Source: Boesenbergia rotunda (Eukaryota; Streptophyta; Magnoliopsida; Zingiberales; Zingiberaceae). From it: a DNA stretch of 64,000 nucleotides. The notes below the pieces were generated by a model. That model was not told the DNA's origin. It worked only from the letters and a program-made list of their open reading frames with translations, and did not search any database. Location of the stretch: contig JAGFNQ010000954.1 of NCBI GenBank assembly GCA_024364735.1, positions 659,016 through 723,015 on the forward strand. The letters are read 5' to 3'. How positions within the stretch are numbered: position 1 is the first letter of the stretch; every line of letters starts with the position of its first letter. This document shows, piece by piece, positions 9,507-20,660 of the stretch. The translations under genes were made by a program, and so were the position numbers.

Positions 9507-11279
9507 CTATACAATTCGAAATATGGAGGTTTTAGGTACCCAAATTTTGGGACCTAATGTATCAATAATGAAGGACTTAGGCACCCATGCCTTAATCATT
9601 TTCTTTTTGACTTTTTGGACCCTAGAATCATTTGATGATCTACAATGGGTTCTTGACATTAAAGATATGACACTAGGTTCTTTAGGTTGGTAACCCAAAC
9701 CAACCTTGTTGCACATCGCCCTTTGTGAGTTGAGTATCATATCTAATGTTTTAGAGCTTGTTGAAAACTTCTCAAGAACATTCTTGAGGTTTTCAACTTC
9801 GCTCTTCAAGTTCTTATTTTCATCCTTAAGGGATTTATCATGCAAATCATTAATGTCCTCAACCTTAGAGGATTTCAATTCTTTTACTTCCAACCTTAAT
9901 GCTTTGACTTTGGCCTTAGATTTCTTAAGCATTTTTGTCAAGCACGCTATTGTTTTATAGCATTTGTCTAACTCTGGAGAGATTACCTCTTCATCATCCG
10001 AAGGCGCGGTTGAGGAGCTTAAAGATTCATCACTGCTTCCTTCACTTGAATTCTCTACTGCCATGAAAGCAAAATGATGGAAGTTCTTCTCCTCCTCTTC
10101 ATTCTTCTTCTCCTTTCTTTTGTTACCTGTCACACAAGCAAACCCTTTCTCTTTTGGGCTTGTGTTAGAGATCTCGTGTAGCTCCATCTCACAAAACAAA
10201 TCCTCTAACTTAACAAAAGATAAGTCCTTGGAAACCTTGTAAGCATCCACCATGGATGACCACAAAGTATTCCTAGGGAAGGCTTTGAGTACATACCTCA
10301 CTAGGACTCTGTTTTCTACCTTTTCATCAATGGAGTGGAGACCATTCAATATTTCTTTGAATCGGCAATGAAGCATACTTACAGTTTCATTTTCTCCCAT
10401 GGTGAGACTTTGGAGTTGGTTGAGAAGGAGGTCCTTCTTGGCTGTCCGGGTTTCATGAGTTCCTTCATGGAGCTCAATAATCTTATTCCATAGATCTTTA
10501 GCACTTGTGAAAGGACCCACCTTGACCAACTGATCCTTGGTCATCCCACATTGCAAGGTGGCGATAGCTTTGGCATTAGCTTCCCCCTTCTTGACTTGCT
10601 CAGCCGACCAACTAGAAAACTCAAGCTCATTTCCCTCATGATCCTTTGGAGGGGAGAAACCCTCCTTCACTGAGAACCATATGCTCATGTTGGTTTTTGT
10701 AACGCCCGCCTTTTTCCCACACCTTATGGTGTGGCGAGAAGGCGGTGTTACGCTAAACATACATGTACATATAAAACATCTTGATGCAGCCGAATAATTT
10801 TTTTCTTCTTCTACACATGCTTTTAACCATGCAACTAATACATGAAACATCTACACATGCCTAAATTTGTCATTCATGAACCTAGTATCACTGGACTTAG
10901 CATATTAACGACATGCATGACATCATGATATAATCATTCCATAGCTTATTCATAATCACTATAAGTAGCAAGTAACTTATCCATAACATCATAAGTCTTA
11001 AGTCATTCATCAAGCATAACCATTATAAGCATAGCATAGCATCTAAGGAGGCATTTCAAAACCCAAGACATGCGATACGTGTAAATAAAAGAATCCTTTG
11101 CCATGTCACCGCCGCACACACACATGCTCTTGCCTCTCCTGCTGCTTCCCTTAGTAATCTCTTGCTTGATCTGCGGTATAAGAAAAATAAGACTATAAGC
11201 ACATAGGCTTAGTAAGACCCTTTCCTACTCACGAAAATCCATACGTCACATGAACATAAACATGATTCTTAACACATAC

Positions 11280-11470
11280 TTATCATGACATCATTCTTAA
11301 TATGAACATAACATAAACATACTTATCATGATATCATTCTTAATTATGAACATAAACATAAACATACTTATCATGACATCATTCTTAATATGAACATAAC
11401 ATAAGCATACTTATCATGGTATCATTCTTAATTATGAACATAAACATAAGCATACTTATCATGGCATAAT
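11280..11470. repeat. Tandem repeats in solo G2 LTR (about 60-bp unit)
   Basis: 'catacttatcatgacatcat' followed by 'tcttaatatgaacataa' repeats three to four times. The related array in the G2 5' LTR (33004-33370) uses a tighter 44-bp unit, so the array has evolved separately in each copy. Confidence 0.75.
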
Positions 11471-11654
11471 GCATAACATGAATGAATGCATGAGACAAAT
11501 GCATATATCATAAGGATGCTTAATTTGAAAACCATAGTTATAAATACTTAAACATAATCATAACATCATAGGGGTCCCCAGCTTGTACCACATACATACA
11601 TCATATGCGTGCATCCCTAAGTAAATACGAGGTAGCTAGTCTCGACCTACTAGG

Positions 11655-11785
11655 GTAAGGACATCTTCATCGGTAGTCCCAGAACCGTGGACAGCTTCAT
11701 TGGTAGTCCAGAACCGTGGACAGCTTCATCGGTAGTCCAGAACCGTGAACAGCTTCATCGGTAGTCCAGAACCGTGGACCTTACT
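11655..11785. repeat. 29-bp tandem 'ggacagcttcatcggtagtc' repeat
   Basis: Four near-identical units of about 29 bp ('acagcttcatcggtagtcc' plus 'agaaccgtgg') lie in the LTR. Similar but interrupted copies occur at 33585-33715 and 33840-33910. Confidence 0.8.
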
Positions 11786-13422
11786 TAGGTCCGGTACAAG
11801 CCCATTCATAAAATAAAATACTTTCACATGCTTCTTCATTCATACAATATACATAGCATAATCATTCATTCTTAATGCTTAACATCATCATTATGCCTTG
11901 AAGGCATGAACCTTATCTTCATTCATCATTTTCATTCCATATCATCATTATGCCTCGAAGGCATGAACTTTAACTTTATTCATCATTTTCCTTCATAAAC
12001 ATGACATGCATACCTAATCATGTCCTAAAGTATAAACATCATCCTAGTTCATAAAGCTTGCCGTGTCATGGTACATAAGATAAACATACAGTTCATACAT
12101 GATACATTTCATCTAACATGCATAATCCTAGTATCCATCCTACGACATGCATGAGTAAAATACATATGAACGTGATACATACCACTTAGGTTTATGACCT
12201 TCTACATTACCTAGGGTCATAGCATTCATCATAAAACATACATAGACCTTCGTACACATATTTCCATTATATGCATTTAACATTCTACATGCATTATTCT
12301 ATTCGACCTACTCCTACATCACATATGTTCATGGTATTTGATCTATAATATTCATGAGTAAAGCATAACACATAACCTAAACATACCAAAATCATGTTAC
12401 ATAACACATAAAACTAGGGTTTTAGTAACATAAGGATCCTTACATCATGCTTAACCATATACTTACATCATTGTAACCTAAAAACAAGTACCCTTGAGAC
12501 TTTAACCCAATCCAAACCCTAGGTCATGGTCTTGGCCGAAACCCTAAAGGACCCTAGGTCCATGGAAAATTTATATAGGTCACAAATAACATCTCATACA
12601 AACATACAATGCCATAGAAAATATTTGATCCCATAGTTGAAGCTAACCCTAATCCCTTAGCCCTAGAGTAGCTCTTGGCCGAACCCTAAAGGTCCATAAA
12701 TTCATAGAAAAATTCTTATAAAACACAATTACTATCCATCATGTCATAGGGAAAACAAATTAAACATGTTGAATGGTTAGATCAAGTTCCAACCATGGGT
12801 TAGGGGTCTTGGCCGAAACTTATAAGGACCATTAAGCATGTAAAAATTCACATGAATCACCACTAACATCACTTACATAATAAGAAGACATAAGAACCAT
12901 CATTAGAGAGTTAAAACTAATCCTAGCCATGGGAACATGAAGGTGGCCGAAACCCTAGAAGTCCTCCTTCATGGATTTCTCAACTTAGGTCTCAAACAAA
13001 AACTTAGATCATAACAATATCATGGAAAACCATTACACCACAGGTGAGGGAGTCTTACCTTCCTTGATCTTGCTTATAAGACTTGAATAAAAAAATAAAA
13101 AGAAACCTCTTTGCTCCCAAACTTCTCCTTAGCCCTTGTAGCCTTGTAGAAGGCTTTGGATCTTCAAGATGGAGCCCATTGTGAAACTTTTCCAAGGGAA
13201 GAGAAACCTTGGTGGTTTCGGCTAGGAGAAAGAAGAAGAAAGAGAGGGGTGGCCTTGGTGGAAGAAGAGAAGAAAAGTAACTCCTTTGTCTCTTCCATTC
13301 TCCTCTACCCCTTTTATACCACATGAATGGGGGCAAGTGAAGGGTCATGGTGTCTCTCCTCTTGATGACTCTTCACTTCCCTAAGCCTTAACCAAAATCC
13401 TCTTCATTCTCTCATTGCACTC

Positions 13423-13490
13423 CCTTGCTAGGTGAATTGGTTAGTACATGCATGGTGGTAGGCTAGGTCCAAGGTTCAATCCATGGTGCA
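13423..13490 (+). other. tRNA-like A-box/B-box module (antisense in G2 LTR)
   Basis: 'TAGGTGAATTGGTTAGTAC' at 13429 resembles a tRNA D-arm/A-box, and 'GGTTCAATCC' at 13473 a B-box, about 44 bp apart as in a tRNA gene. No full cloverleaf or acceptor stem can be drawn, so it is not called a tRNA gene. Confidence 0.5.
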
Positions 13491-13951
13491 TGCACTTTAT
13501 TTTTATTTTATTTTAATTTTTTTTTTTTCATTTTTCGAAAATTCCCCTACAATTCACACATAATCATGCTAATATTCCTAATTAAAACCCATTTATATTT
13601 ATATTAAATTCTACCTAAAATCCACTAATACCATGGTACTAGAAAAGCCCATATAAGACTCATTAGTATTTAGCTTCTCAATTAAAAGGGGAAATCATGG
13701 GTTACTAGTCTAAAGTTCATACTAGTATCCCTAGGTTCCTCGGAAACTATCTAGATATGATCAATATTTTAAGAAAAATATTGAGAAAATTTTCTGAGTC
13801 GTTACAGTTTTGAGGTAGAACTCCATCCTTGACCTCCAATATGGAAAATCAGTGCCGTCGAAGAATGGAGGTCTATTTGTGCTGTAACCTTCTCCTCCCA
13901 TAGCCATCTTGTTGTAAGCTCTCGGATGTTAAGCCGTGAACAGAGCCCCAA

Positions 13952-13963
13952 GCTCTGATACCA
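13952..13963 (-). other. Primer binding site of S1
   Basis: On the minus strand this reads TGGTATCAGAGC, complementary to the 3' end of initiator methionine tRNA, two bases from the LTR end at 13966. It fixes 13966-14959 as the 5' LTR and S1 as a minus-strand element. Confidence 0.9.
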
Positions 13964-13965
13964 CT

Positions 13966-14959
13966 TGTTGGAACTCGGATGGCTAGAGAGGGGGGGGGGT
14001 GAATATAGCCAGACACAATTTTCTTGAGCTTTCAAAAACTTTCTGCACTTCAAGAGTTAGGCAGCGGAAACAAACAACTCAAGTGTAGAAACAGAATTGA
14101 AGAACAGAAATCAAAATAAAGTCAGCAAACCAGACGACACAGCGATGTACAAGGTTCGGGGATAACTTCCCCCTACTCCTTGGCGTGCTCGTAAGGTGGG
14201 CGATCCCTTGATCGTCAGCAGATCAAGCCCCAGTGAACACCGGATAAGATGGAGCCTCCTTCTCGGTGGAGAAACCTCTCCACAGATCTCACAGATGATT
14301 GAACTTGAGTACAAGAGATCACACAAGAAGGAACACTCACAAAGATCTCACAGGAATGCAACAAGATCGCTCAAGCACAAAGCAACAGAGAGCACAACCC
14401 CACAGCAAAAACTTCACTCATTTTTCTGTCTTCCCTGTTGTTGCTCCTCTGCTTCCAGCCTCGTCTTAAGCCACTGCTCCCATCACCAGGCTCTCCATCA
14501 GCATCCACTGAAGCCACAGCCTGACCCCCTGACTCCCTGAGCACTCAGTCCACTGAAGACCCTCTCCAGCTGAGCCTTCGTCAGTTGCCAGCTGCTCTCC
14601 AGACGCCGTTGAGACCTGAAACAAGGAAACAGCCAAACCTGCTCCAAGGAAAGGCCTCCATTGACTCTCCTTGAGTGTTTGAATCCTTCCCTATCACCTG
14701 TAGCTTAATCAGAGCATTAGCACAGCATATCACTCAGTAAATCAAGTATCAGGGATCAAATGCAGAGAATCGGATACGGTCAGACGCGATCAGAGCGTCT
14801 GACAGTGCAATTTGAATTAAAGTGATCGGTCACCAGACCGATCCAGGGCTTGTGGGTCGGTCACCAGACCGATCTACCGCTTTGCTGGGACTCCCAGCTC
14901 TCGCGGCGACACAAGCCTGATCGGTCACCAGACCGATCAGAGAGAATCCTGATCGGTCA
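13966..14959 (-). repeat. S1 5' LTR, truncated
   Basis: Aligns closely with 3928-4920 of the 3' LTR, with only scattered single-base differences, and then stops within a GATCGGTC motif at about 14959. The remaining kilobase of LTR is missing. The break falls in a repeated dyad, so recombination or an assembly collapse between repeats is a plausible cause. Confidence 0.85.
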
Positions 14960-15525
14960 TTGATGACCGCTAACTAGGTGTCACGAATGTGGGTCTCAAA
15001 ATTTAGATATGTGAAAAGCTGGAAACCCTTTTCGCTATCAAAGAATGAAAACGTAGTAAAGGGGCCACAGGTCGTATTTTTCCTAGGGCTAGTTGAGGTT
15101 GTTTGATTCGAGCTCGAGTTTATGTGTCGTCGATATTTTTGGGGCTCGAATGAGATTTTGGTTTGGGGTTGCAATCGAAAACGAAAACACAATGAAAATA
15201 AAAGAAACTTAGCCAATAAGCTAGACGAAGTGATGGAAATTAACAACTCAACCAATGTAAAACCTAATTAACCAAGGTAACTCAACCGAATGTAGAAACG
15301 CAAATCTGAATTCAAATGTAACTAAATGCTAACCAAAGGAATAAAACAGTGGCTGAATTTTCAATCGAACTAATACAAGAACTTACCTCCGGAATCAAAC
15401 TCAAAACAAGCAAGTGAAGGCTAGCTACAACATTTAGAAGGAAACTGATGCATACATGATAAGAAAATTCCGGAACAACCAAATGCAATACCAACTGATT
15501 TCAAACTCCAAAACACACTAAAAAT
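14960..15525. other. Unassigned single-copy-looking segment
   Basis: 566 bp between the truncated S1 LTR and the S2 LTR. It starts 'tgatgaccgctaactaggtg' and is AT-rich, with no long frame, palindrome array or match to another part of the window. It could be the older DNA into which S2 was inserted. Confidence 0.4.
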
Positions 15526-16531
15526 TGTTGGAAATGGGATGGCTAGAGAGGGGGGGGGGTGAATATAGCCAATCACTTTTCACTTCACGAAGTTAGCAAG
15601 TTTCTGCACTTGAAGTTGTTAGTAGCACAGCGGAAGTATGAAAAACAGAAAGTGCAGAAACTAAAACAGAAAACTAACTAGCAAGATTAGCAAGATCGCT
15701 AACAGGAGAATTTACAAGGTTCGGGGATAACTTGCCCCTACTCCTTGACGTGCCCTTAAGGTGGGCGATCCCTTGATCGTCGGCAGATCAAGCCCCAGTT
15801 TCACCGGATATAATGCAACCTCCTTCTCGGTGGAGAAACCTCTCCACAGCGTTTCAATCAGGATAAAGTTTAAGCACAAAGAAACTACGAGAAAGATCTT
15901 ACTCAAACACTTAGCAAGGACAAGAACACAGCTAGCTTCCCTGAGCTCCACCCAGTGGCGATCTCACGCAAGGTTCCCACTGTCGAACTCCAAGCTACTT
16001 GTTCTCTCCTTCAAGCGCTCAAGTAAAGATTGGTTGCTTCTCGATCGCTTGCTCAGAATAATGGAAACTTCAAGAACACAGCAAGCAGTTGTGGAGAACT
16101 CAGGGCGGCAAGAACTCAAAACACAAGATGTAGAACTCAGCTTCACCGAAGCTGTCTCTCGTCCCTTTTGTTTCTCCACTAAGCATCAAGTGACCTCATC
16201 TCCAGCAGCCTCCAGCTACCTCACTGCCAATGCCAGCTACCATTGAACCCTTACTGAACTTCCTGAGCTCCCTCAGCCAAGCTTCAGTCAGCGGCTTAAG
16301 TCCTGCAGCTCCAACCGTTGCAACCTGAGATGAGAAATGGATAAACCTGCTCCAAGGAAAGCCTCCATTGACTTCTCCTTGAGTGTTTGAATCCTCCCCT
16401 ATCATCTGCAGCTTAATCAGACTGTTAGAGCAGTATATCACACAGTAAATCAAATATCAGAGGCAAACATCAGCGAATCGGATACGGTCAGACGCGATCA
16501 TAGCGTCTGACAGTGCAATTTGAATTAAAGT

Positions 16532-17195
16532 GATCGGTCACCCGACCGATCAGAGCGACTCCTGATCGGTCACCAGACCGATCAGGCTAGGTCCAGACCG
16601 ATCAGGCTCCATCCTGATCGGTCCCCAACGCTCAATTAGAAATCGTGATTTCTTTGTGACTTCTCCTGGATCGATTACCAGACCGATCCCAGGTTATGGA
16701 TCAATCACCCGAACGATCCACCCCTTTCTTGGGCGAATTCTGAGCTTCGCAGTCCAGACCTCCTGATCGGTCACCAGACCGATCAGGCAGCCTCCTGATC
16801 GGTCACCAGACCGATCAGATCATGACCAGACCGATCAGGATAGAGCTTGATCGATCATAGTGAGGAACCTGCGATGCTGGATCGTTCTCCGGAACGATCT
16901 GCACAGTGATCCTGATCGGTCTTTAGACTGATCAGGTTCAATTAGCAAGGGAACTCAACCTCAACTGTTCGCTCCCTGATCGGTCACCCGACCGATCAGG
17001 AGCCAAGCAGTAGGTGAAACACACACTCCCTGATCGGTCACCGGATCGATCAGGAGTAGTACAGTAGGTTCTCAACCTCACTGTGTGCTCCCTGATCGGT
17101 CACCAGACCGATCAGTCGTTGCTAGATCGGTCACCAGACCGATCCACAACAGGACAGCGTGCCAGCTTCCCTGACCGATCACCAGACCGATCCAG
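16532..17195. repeat. GATCGGTC hairpin array in S2 LTR
   Basis: More than ten dyads with the arms GATCGGTC and GACCGATC and mostly ACCA, ACCC or ACCG loops. Some have paired changes in both arms: GGATCGTTCTCC is matched by GGAACGATC near 16880, and GGATCGATTACC by AGACCGATCC near 16670. Confidence 0.85.
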
Positions 17196-17204
17196 GGACG
17201 TAAA

Positions 17205-17625
17205 CTTAGCCCTCCAAGCTAAGTTCTCTTCCACCTTAGCCCTCCAAGCTAAGGATTTTTCACCTAACCCTCCAAGTTGAGAATTTGCACCTAACCCTCA
17301 AAGTTAGGACTTTTCACCTAGCCCTCCAAGCTAGGACTTTTCACCCAACTCTTCCAAATTAGGACTTTCCAAACCTAGCCCTCCAAGCTAGGACCTGACC
17401 CTCCAAGCCAGGACTTTTTCACCTAATTCTCCAAGATGGGAATTTGCACCTAACCCTCCAAGCTAGGACTTTTCACCTAGCCCTCCAAGCTAGGACTTTT
17501 CACCCACCTCTTCCGAATTAGGACTTTTCATACACCTAGCCCTCCAAGCTAGGATTTTCAACACCTAACCCTCCAGGTTAGGATTTTCCAACACCTAGCC
17601 CTCCAGACTAGGATTTTCCATACCA
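17205..17625. repeat. 26-bp tandem 'ccctccaagctaggactttt' array
   Basis: About fifteen drifted units ('cctagccctccaagctagga' plus 'cttttca') fill this stretch. A shorter array of the same unit is at 5760-5860 in S1. The units contain a small inverted repeat (CCTAGC...GCTAGG). Confidence 0.85.
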
Positions 17626-17728
17626 TGCCTGATCCCCGATCAGGGCTTAATCATAATCAATAATCATCAACCTAAACTTAAATCGGTGTCAACACCAAAA
17701 CAACAATCAGGGCCAGACTGCATCAACA

Positions 17729-17930
17729 ATCTCCCCCTTTTTGTTGTTTGACAACCCGTTCTAAGTTTAGGGATTCTCAATCCATTTCCTCAAATCCAGA
17801 ATCATAGGGGAATCAGGATCCTCCCCCTACAACATGATCAACCTAAACTTAACCAACCAACACTCTCCCCCTTTGTCGAACACCGAAAAGGGGCTAGAAG
17901 GGCTGATAAGTTTAAACCAAACTCCCCCTC
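17729..17930 (-). other. Iterated polypurine tracts of S2
   Basis: Minus-strand AGGGGGAG tracts lie at about 17729-17743, 17821-17828, 17863-17874 and 17922-17929, matching the S1 series. They support the Sirevirus-like assignment. Confidence 0.75.
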
Positions 17931-18392
17931 AACCCTAGGGGTATCTCAAATTAACAAGAATATGATTGACTATCGATAATCATACGATCACATATGGCAA
18001 AAATATATCAAATGGCGAAACAGACATATGTATCATATGAGCATGGTAGCATAGACATGAACATAGCAATGTAGCAAGCATGCAGATAATAGACAGATAA
18101 TCAACATGACATCAACAATAAGCATACTATCGTGAGATAAAAACATAATCATGGCAATATAGCACGATTTCAAATAGTAGTCATCTAGCATCATCAAGTA
18201 GGATAAAACATGCATCAACATCATAAAGAGTAGGTCATAAAATATCCTAATACATAACACGATGCAAGTCACAGGCATCGAAATCCAGATACGTGTGGCA
18301 CAAAGCCACACTAAGCAAGTCAAGGGCATACAGCCCAAAAGTCAAACAAGTCAAGTACACACATCATGAAAAGAGACAATAAACATCCAAGC

Positions 18393-19997
18393 TCAATGAT
18401 CAGCTGGTGGGTCGTCATCGTGCATAAGGTCATCCATCGTCGCATCAGTAGGAGCAAAGGACCCTGGTGCAGTACTCGATGAAGGTGCATCTCCTGGAAA
18501 TGTGTCGCTGCGCCACTCATCATACCATGTCTGCTGGAGGGCACGGGTCCCAGAGACATCAGTCTCAATCGCTGTCAATCTGTGCTCAATAGAGCTGAAC
18601 CGTGATCGGGTCTCCTCGCGGTAAGCCTCTCGCAACTGAAAATCCTGCTGGAAGGTCTGATCCAGCTCCGCGATCTGCCAGCGAAGATCAGGCTCCGGCT
18701 CGTCGTCATACTCGTCGTCAGCAGGAGGAGCCTCGTGTGGTGCCTGAAAATGTGGTGCTCCGCCAGGCAGCTCACCAAGTCCGCGTCCATCCTTCCACAC
18801 CAAGACCCCATCACGCTCACGAATGATAATACCAGACTTTGCAAAAGCTCGCCGGCCCAAACGACAATCTTGCTTAACCATGGGCATGGTCCTGCCTTTG
18901 GTGACGTCAACACCAACTGACATAAGCCAATCAGTGATGATGTGACCAAAAGGCATATAAACCGTGCGACGGCTAGGCTCACGGTAGGATAGGATAGACT
19001 GAAAAATGCTCTCCATGATATCAAAGTCCATCCGTCAATGCATGCCGTAGAGCATGAGGCAGTGATAGGGTCGGATCTCGGCCAACGGCTTTGAAGTAAT
19101 GGGTAAAATGCAATTTGTGATGATCTTGAAAAGGACATAATCAGCTGGAGCAAGGCGGAGGGCTACAAAAGTGGGGAAAACTGGACCCAATTCGTCAAGC
19201 CTGGCAGGGCGAGGATGACCAAAGAAGTGCTGATAGATAGAGTCAGGGGTAACATCTGAAAACGGGGCCAGCAGAGGATCAGGGAGCTCGGGATAAAGCG
19301 AATAGAGGTTAGGTGATCGTCGACCACCTAAGTATTCGGCTAAAATCTCATATGAAAAATCAAGGTTCATTTTTCCGACACGAGTAGTGAACTCGAAACC
19401 CCCTTGAGGACCTTGTTGTAGGTTATTGTAAAACTCTGAGACAAGGTCATAATTTATGGTCCGTACTAAGGAAAGAAGAAAACCCAGATTGTAATAAGTG
19501 ACAATCTCCATGACAGAGGGGCAGTACTCAGTTAGGAAGGGAATATCAATGGATCGACAGGGTAAAAGTTTGAAGGTCCTTGCTTGAAAGGCCTGTTCAC
19601 AGGCCGCATTCGGGAATCGGGAGTTAGAAGACGGCTGTGGCCTTCTGGAAGGGGCAGAGGAGGAAGGGGCTTTCCCCCTCGCGCTGCCCTCAGCAACGTC
19701 CTTGCCCTTGGAAGACTTTCTATAGATTCGAATTGGTCATACACATGATGTAAACAATTGTTTGATAAGATCGATCATACAAAACAAGAATTGATCATAT
19801 AAAATGATACCCAATCAAAAGGTAGATAGATTTGATCATAGACATAAGGTGAGAAAGTAAGGTCACGGGCCAAGATCATAGGATCACGGTACAACAGCAA
19901 GAACAAGAGCAAAACCAAAATATGATTAGCTTCACAACACATAGTTCATGAGCTTTTTGACAAGAAAAACGAAGCCAAACACTTACATCGGTGCCAT
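18393..19997 (-). pseudogene. Extra ORF of S2: spliced plant-transposon-type protein, one stop
   Basis: Proposed gene model: exon 1 at 19997-19987 (ATGGCACCGAT), intron 19986-19720 (GTAAGT...TATAG), exon 2 at 19719-18393. The junction joins in frame to give MAPIKSSKGKDVAEGSARGK. A proline/serine-rich start is followed by SRFPNAACEQAF, then NLGFLLSLVRTINYDLVSEF, matching my recollection of the 'putative plant transposon protein' family found widely in plant genomes. The C-terminal part has an acidic hinge (DDEYDDEPEPD) and a likely coiled coil (SSIEHRLTAIETDV). Total about 445 codons, with one in-frame TGA at about codon 232 (19037-19035). It is sense to the element and lies between pol and the 3' LTR, where some Sireviruses carry an env-like ORF, but nothing here resembles an envelope protein. 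Its function is unknown. Confidence 0.6.
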
Positions 19998-20230
19998 TGA
20001 AGAGATTCTTGAAGTTTTGAGGGGAAGAAAACGTGCGCAGGAAGAGACTCCCGGCGCAAGAACTAGTCGCAAGGTTGTTCCGCGAGAGAGAGACGTCACG
20101 GGACTCGGAAGATCTTCTCAGAGCCGCAAGAGCACACTCGCAAGAGGAAGGGGAAGGCACTGAGGAGATTTCGCACAAAGCAAAGGATGCGCGAGTGGGA
20201 GGTTTTCGGCGCTAGGGTTCGGCCGATAAG

Positions 20231-20660
20231 AGGTTTTCGTAAAGTTAATCGATTGGTGGATCGGTCCACCAACCAGAATTTAATGCATCTGAACGGATCA
20301 CTGTTCGATCTGATCGCACCCAGACCGATCAGGCTACAGCCTGATCGGATTGAGCGGATCCTGATCGATCGGGTGACTGATCAGATGCGCTCCTGATCGG
20401 TCGGTTGACCGATCAGGACACGAACAGTAGGGTCTGGAGGAAAACTGCTGGGCTCCCTGATCGGTATGTGGACCGATCACCATAGGGTGCCAGATCGGTC
20501 CAGGGACCGATCCAGGCTAGCTCAGTACACTTAGTCAAATTCCGAAAGGTCACGGCTCGCCTCGCTGATCGGTCTGTGGATCGATTGCCACAGGAAGGAG
20601 CTAGATCGGTCCGGGGACCGATCAGCCCTATGCCTGATCGGTTCGGTGACCGATCAGGGT
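20231..20660. repeat. Hairpin-motif array inside S2 internal region
   Basis: Around nine GATCGGT...ACCGATC dyads, here with varied loops (20394-20415, 20458-20479, 20492-20513, 20605-20626, 20635-20656). Their presence outside the LTR shows the motif spreads or is kept independently of LTR duplication. Confidence 0.85.

Larger units (their letters stand above)
10698..13806 (-). mobile_element. Solo G2 gypsy LTR inside S1 gag
   Basis: 3,109 bp, from TGTAACGCCCGCC to GTCGTTACA, with the perfect TSD gtttt (10693-10697 and 13807-13811). It is the same family as the G2 5' LTR at 32350-35811, including the 'tcggtagtccagaaccgt' repeats and the 'ggccgaaaccctaa' block. The minus orientation is set by a TATA box on that strand near 13308-13318 and by comparison with the G2 element. 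No internal sequence or PBS is present, so it is a solo LTR. Confidence 0.9.
9507..13907 (-). pseudogene. gag: Sirevirus-like copia gag, split by a solo LTR
   Basis: Translation starts at the ATG at 13907-13905 (MAMGGEGYSTNRPPFFDGTD, then FPYWRSRMEFYLK). It is broken at 13807 by the G2 solo LTR and resumes at 10692 in the same frame (TNMSIWFSVKEGF). The body has the copia gag pattern (LWNKIIELHEG, NQLQSLTMGENE) followed by an acidic serine stretch and a long lysine/glutamate-rich coiled coil (KNLKSEVENLKNVLEKF). The tail contains KAWVPKSF and KIWVPKTSIF, text typical of the Sirevirus gag-pol junction. The CCHC zinc knuckle expected before that tail is not visible, so a segment appears deleted. 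The frame stops at 9507 and no protease follows. The product would be a virus-like-particle coat protein in the cytoplasm. The gene is disrupted and can no longer make it. Confidence 0.85.
3928..14959 (-). mobile_element. Sirevirus-like copia element S1 (non-autonomous, nested)
   Basis: Minus-strand element. The 3' LTR is 3928-5957, iterated PPTs are at 5958-6160, gag is split between 9507-10692 and 13807-13907, the PBS is 13952-13963, and the 5' LTR (13966-14959) is truncated. The left-hand TSD candidate is agagg (3923-3927). There is no protease, integrase, RT or RNase H: gag is followed only by AT-rich non-coding DNA before the 3' LTR. It is therefore a deletion derivative that would need proteins from a relative such as S2. 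A solo R LTR (6620-8180) and a solo G2 LTR (10698-13806) were inserted later. Confidence 0.8.
15526..17728 (-). repeat. S2 3' LTR
   Basis: 2,203 bp, TGTTGGAAATGGG to GACTGCATCAACA. It shares both ends and several internal blocks with the S1 LTRs, but its first 900 bp differ widely, so S2 belongs to a different subfamily. It carries a hairpin-motif array (16532-17195) and a tandem array (17205-17625). Confidence 0.85.

Noticed and set aside
13423..13490. Functional tRNA gene
   Set aside because: A-box and B-box likenesses are present, but no acceptor stem or anticodon arm can be drawn and the same sequence lies in every gypsy LTR.
16532..17195. CRISPR-like array of palindromic repeats with unequal spacers
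   Set aside because: Plant retroelement context, uneven spacing, degenerate units, no cas genes. These are LTR-internal dyads.
18575..19153. 192-codon alternative frame over the S2 extra ORF
   Set aside because: Out of frame with the recognised domain and with the splice-joined start. Taken as a shadow.
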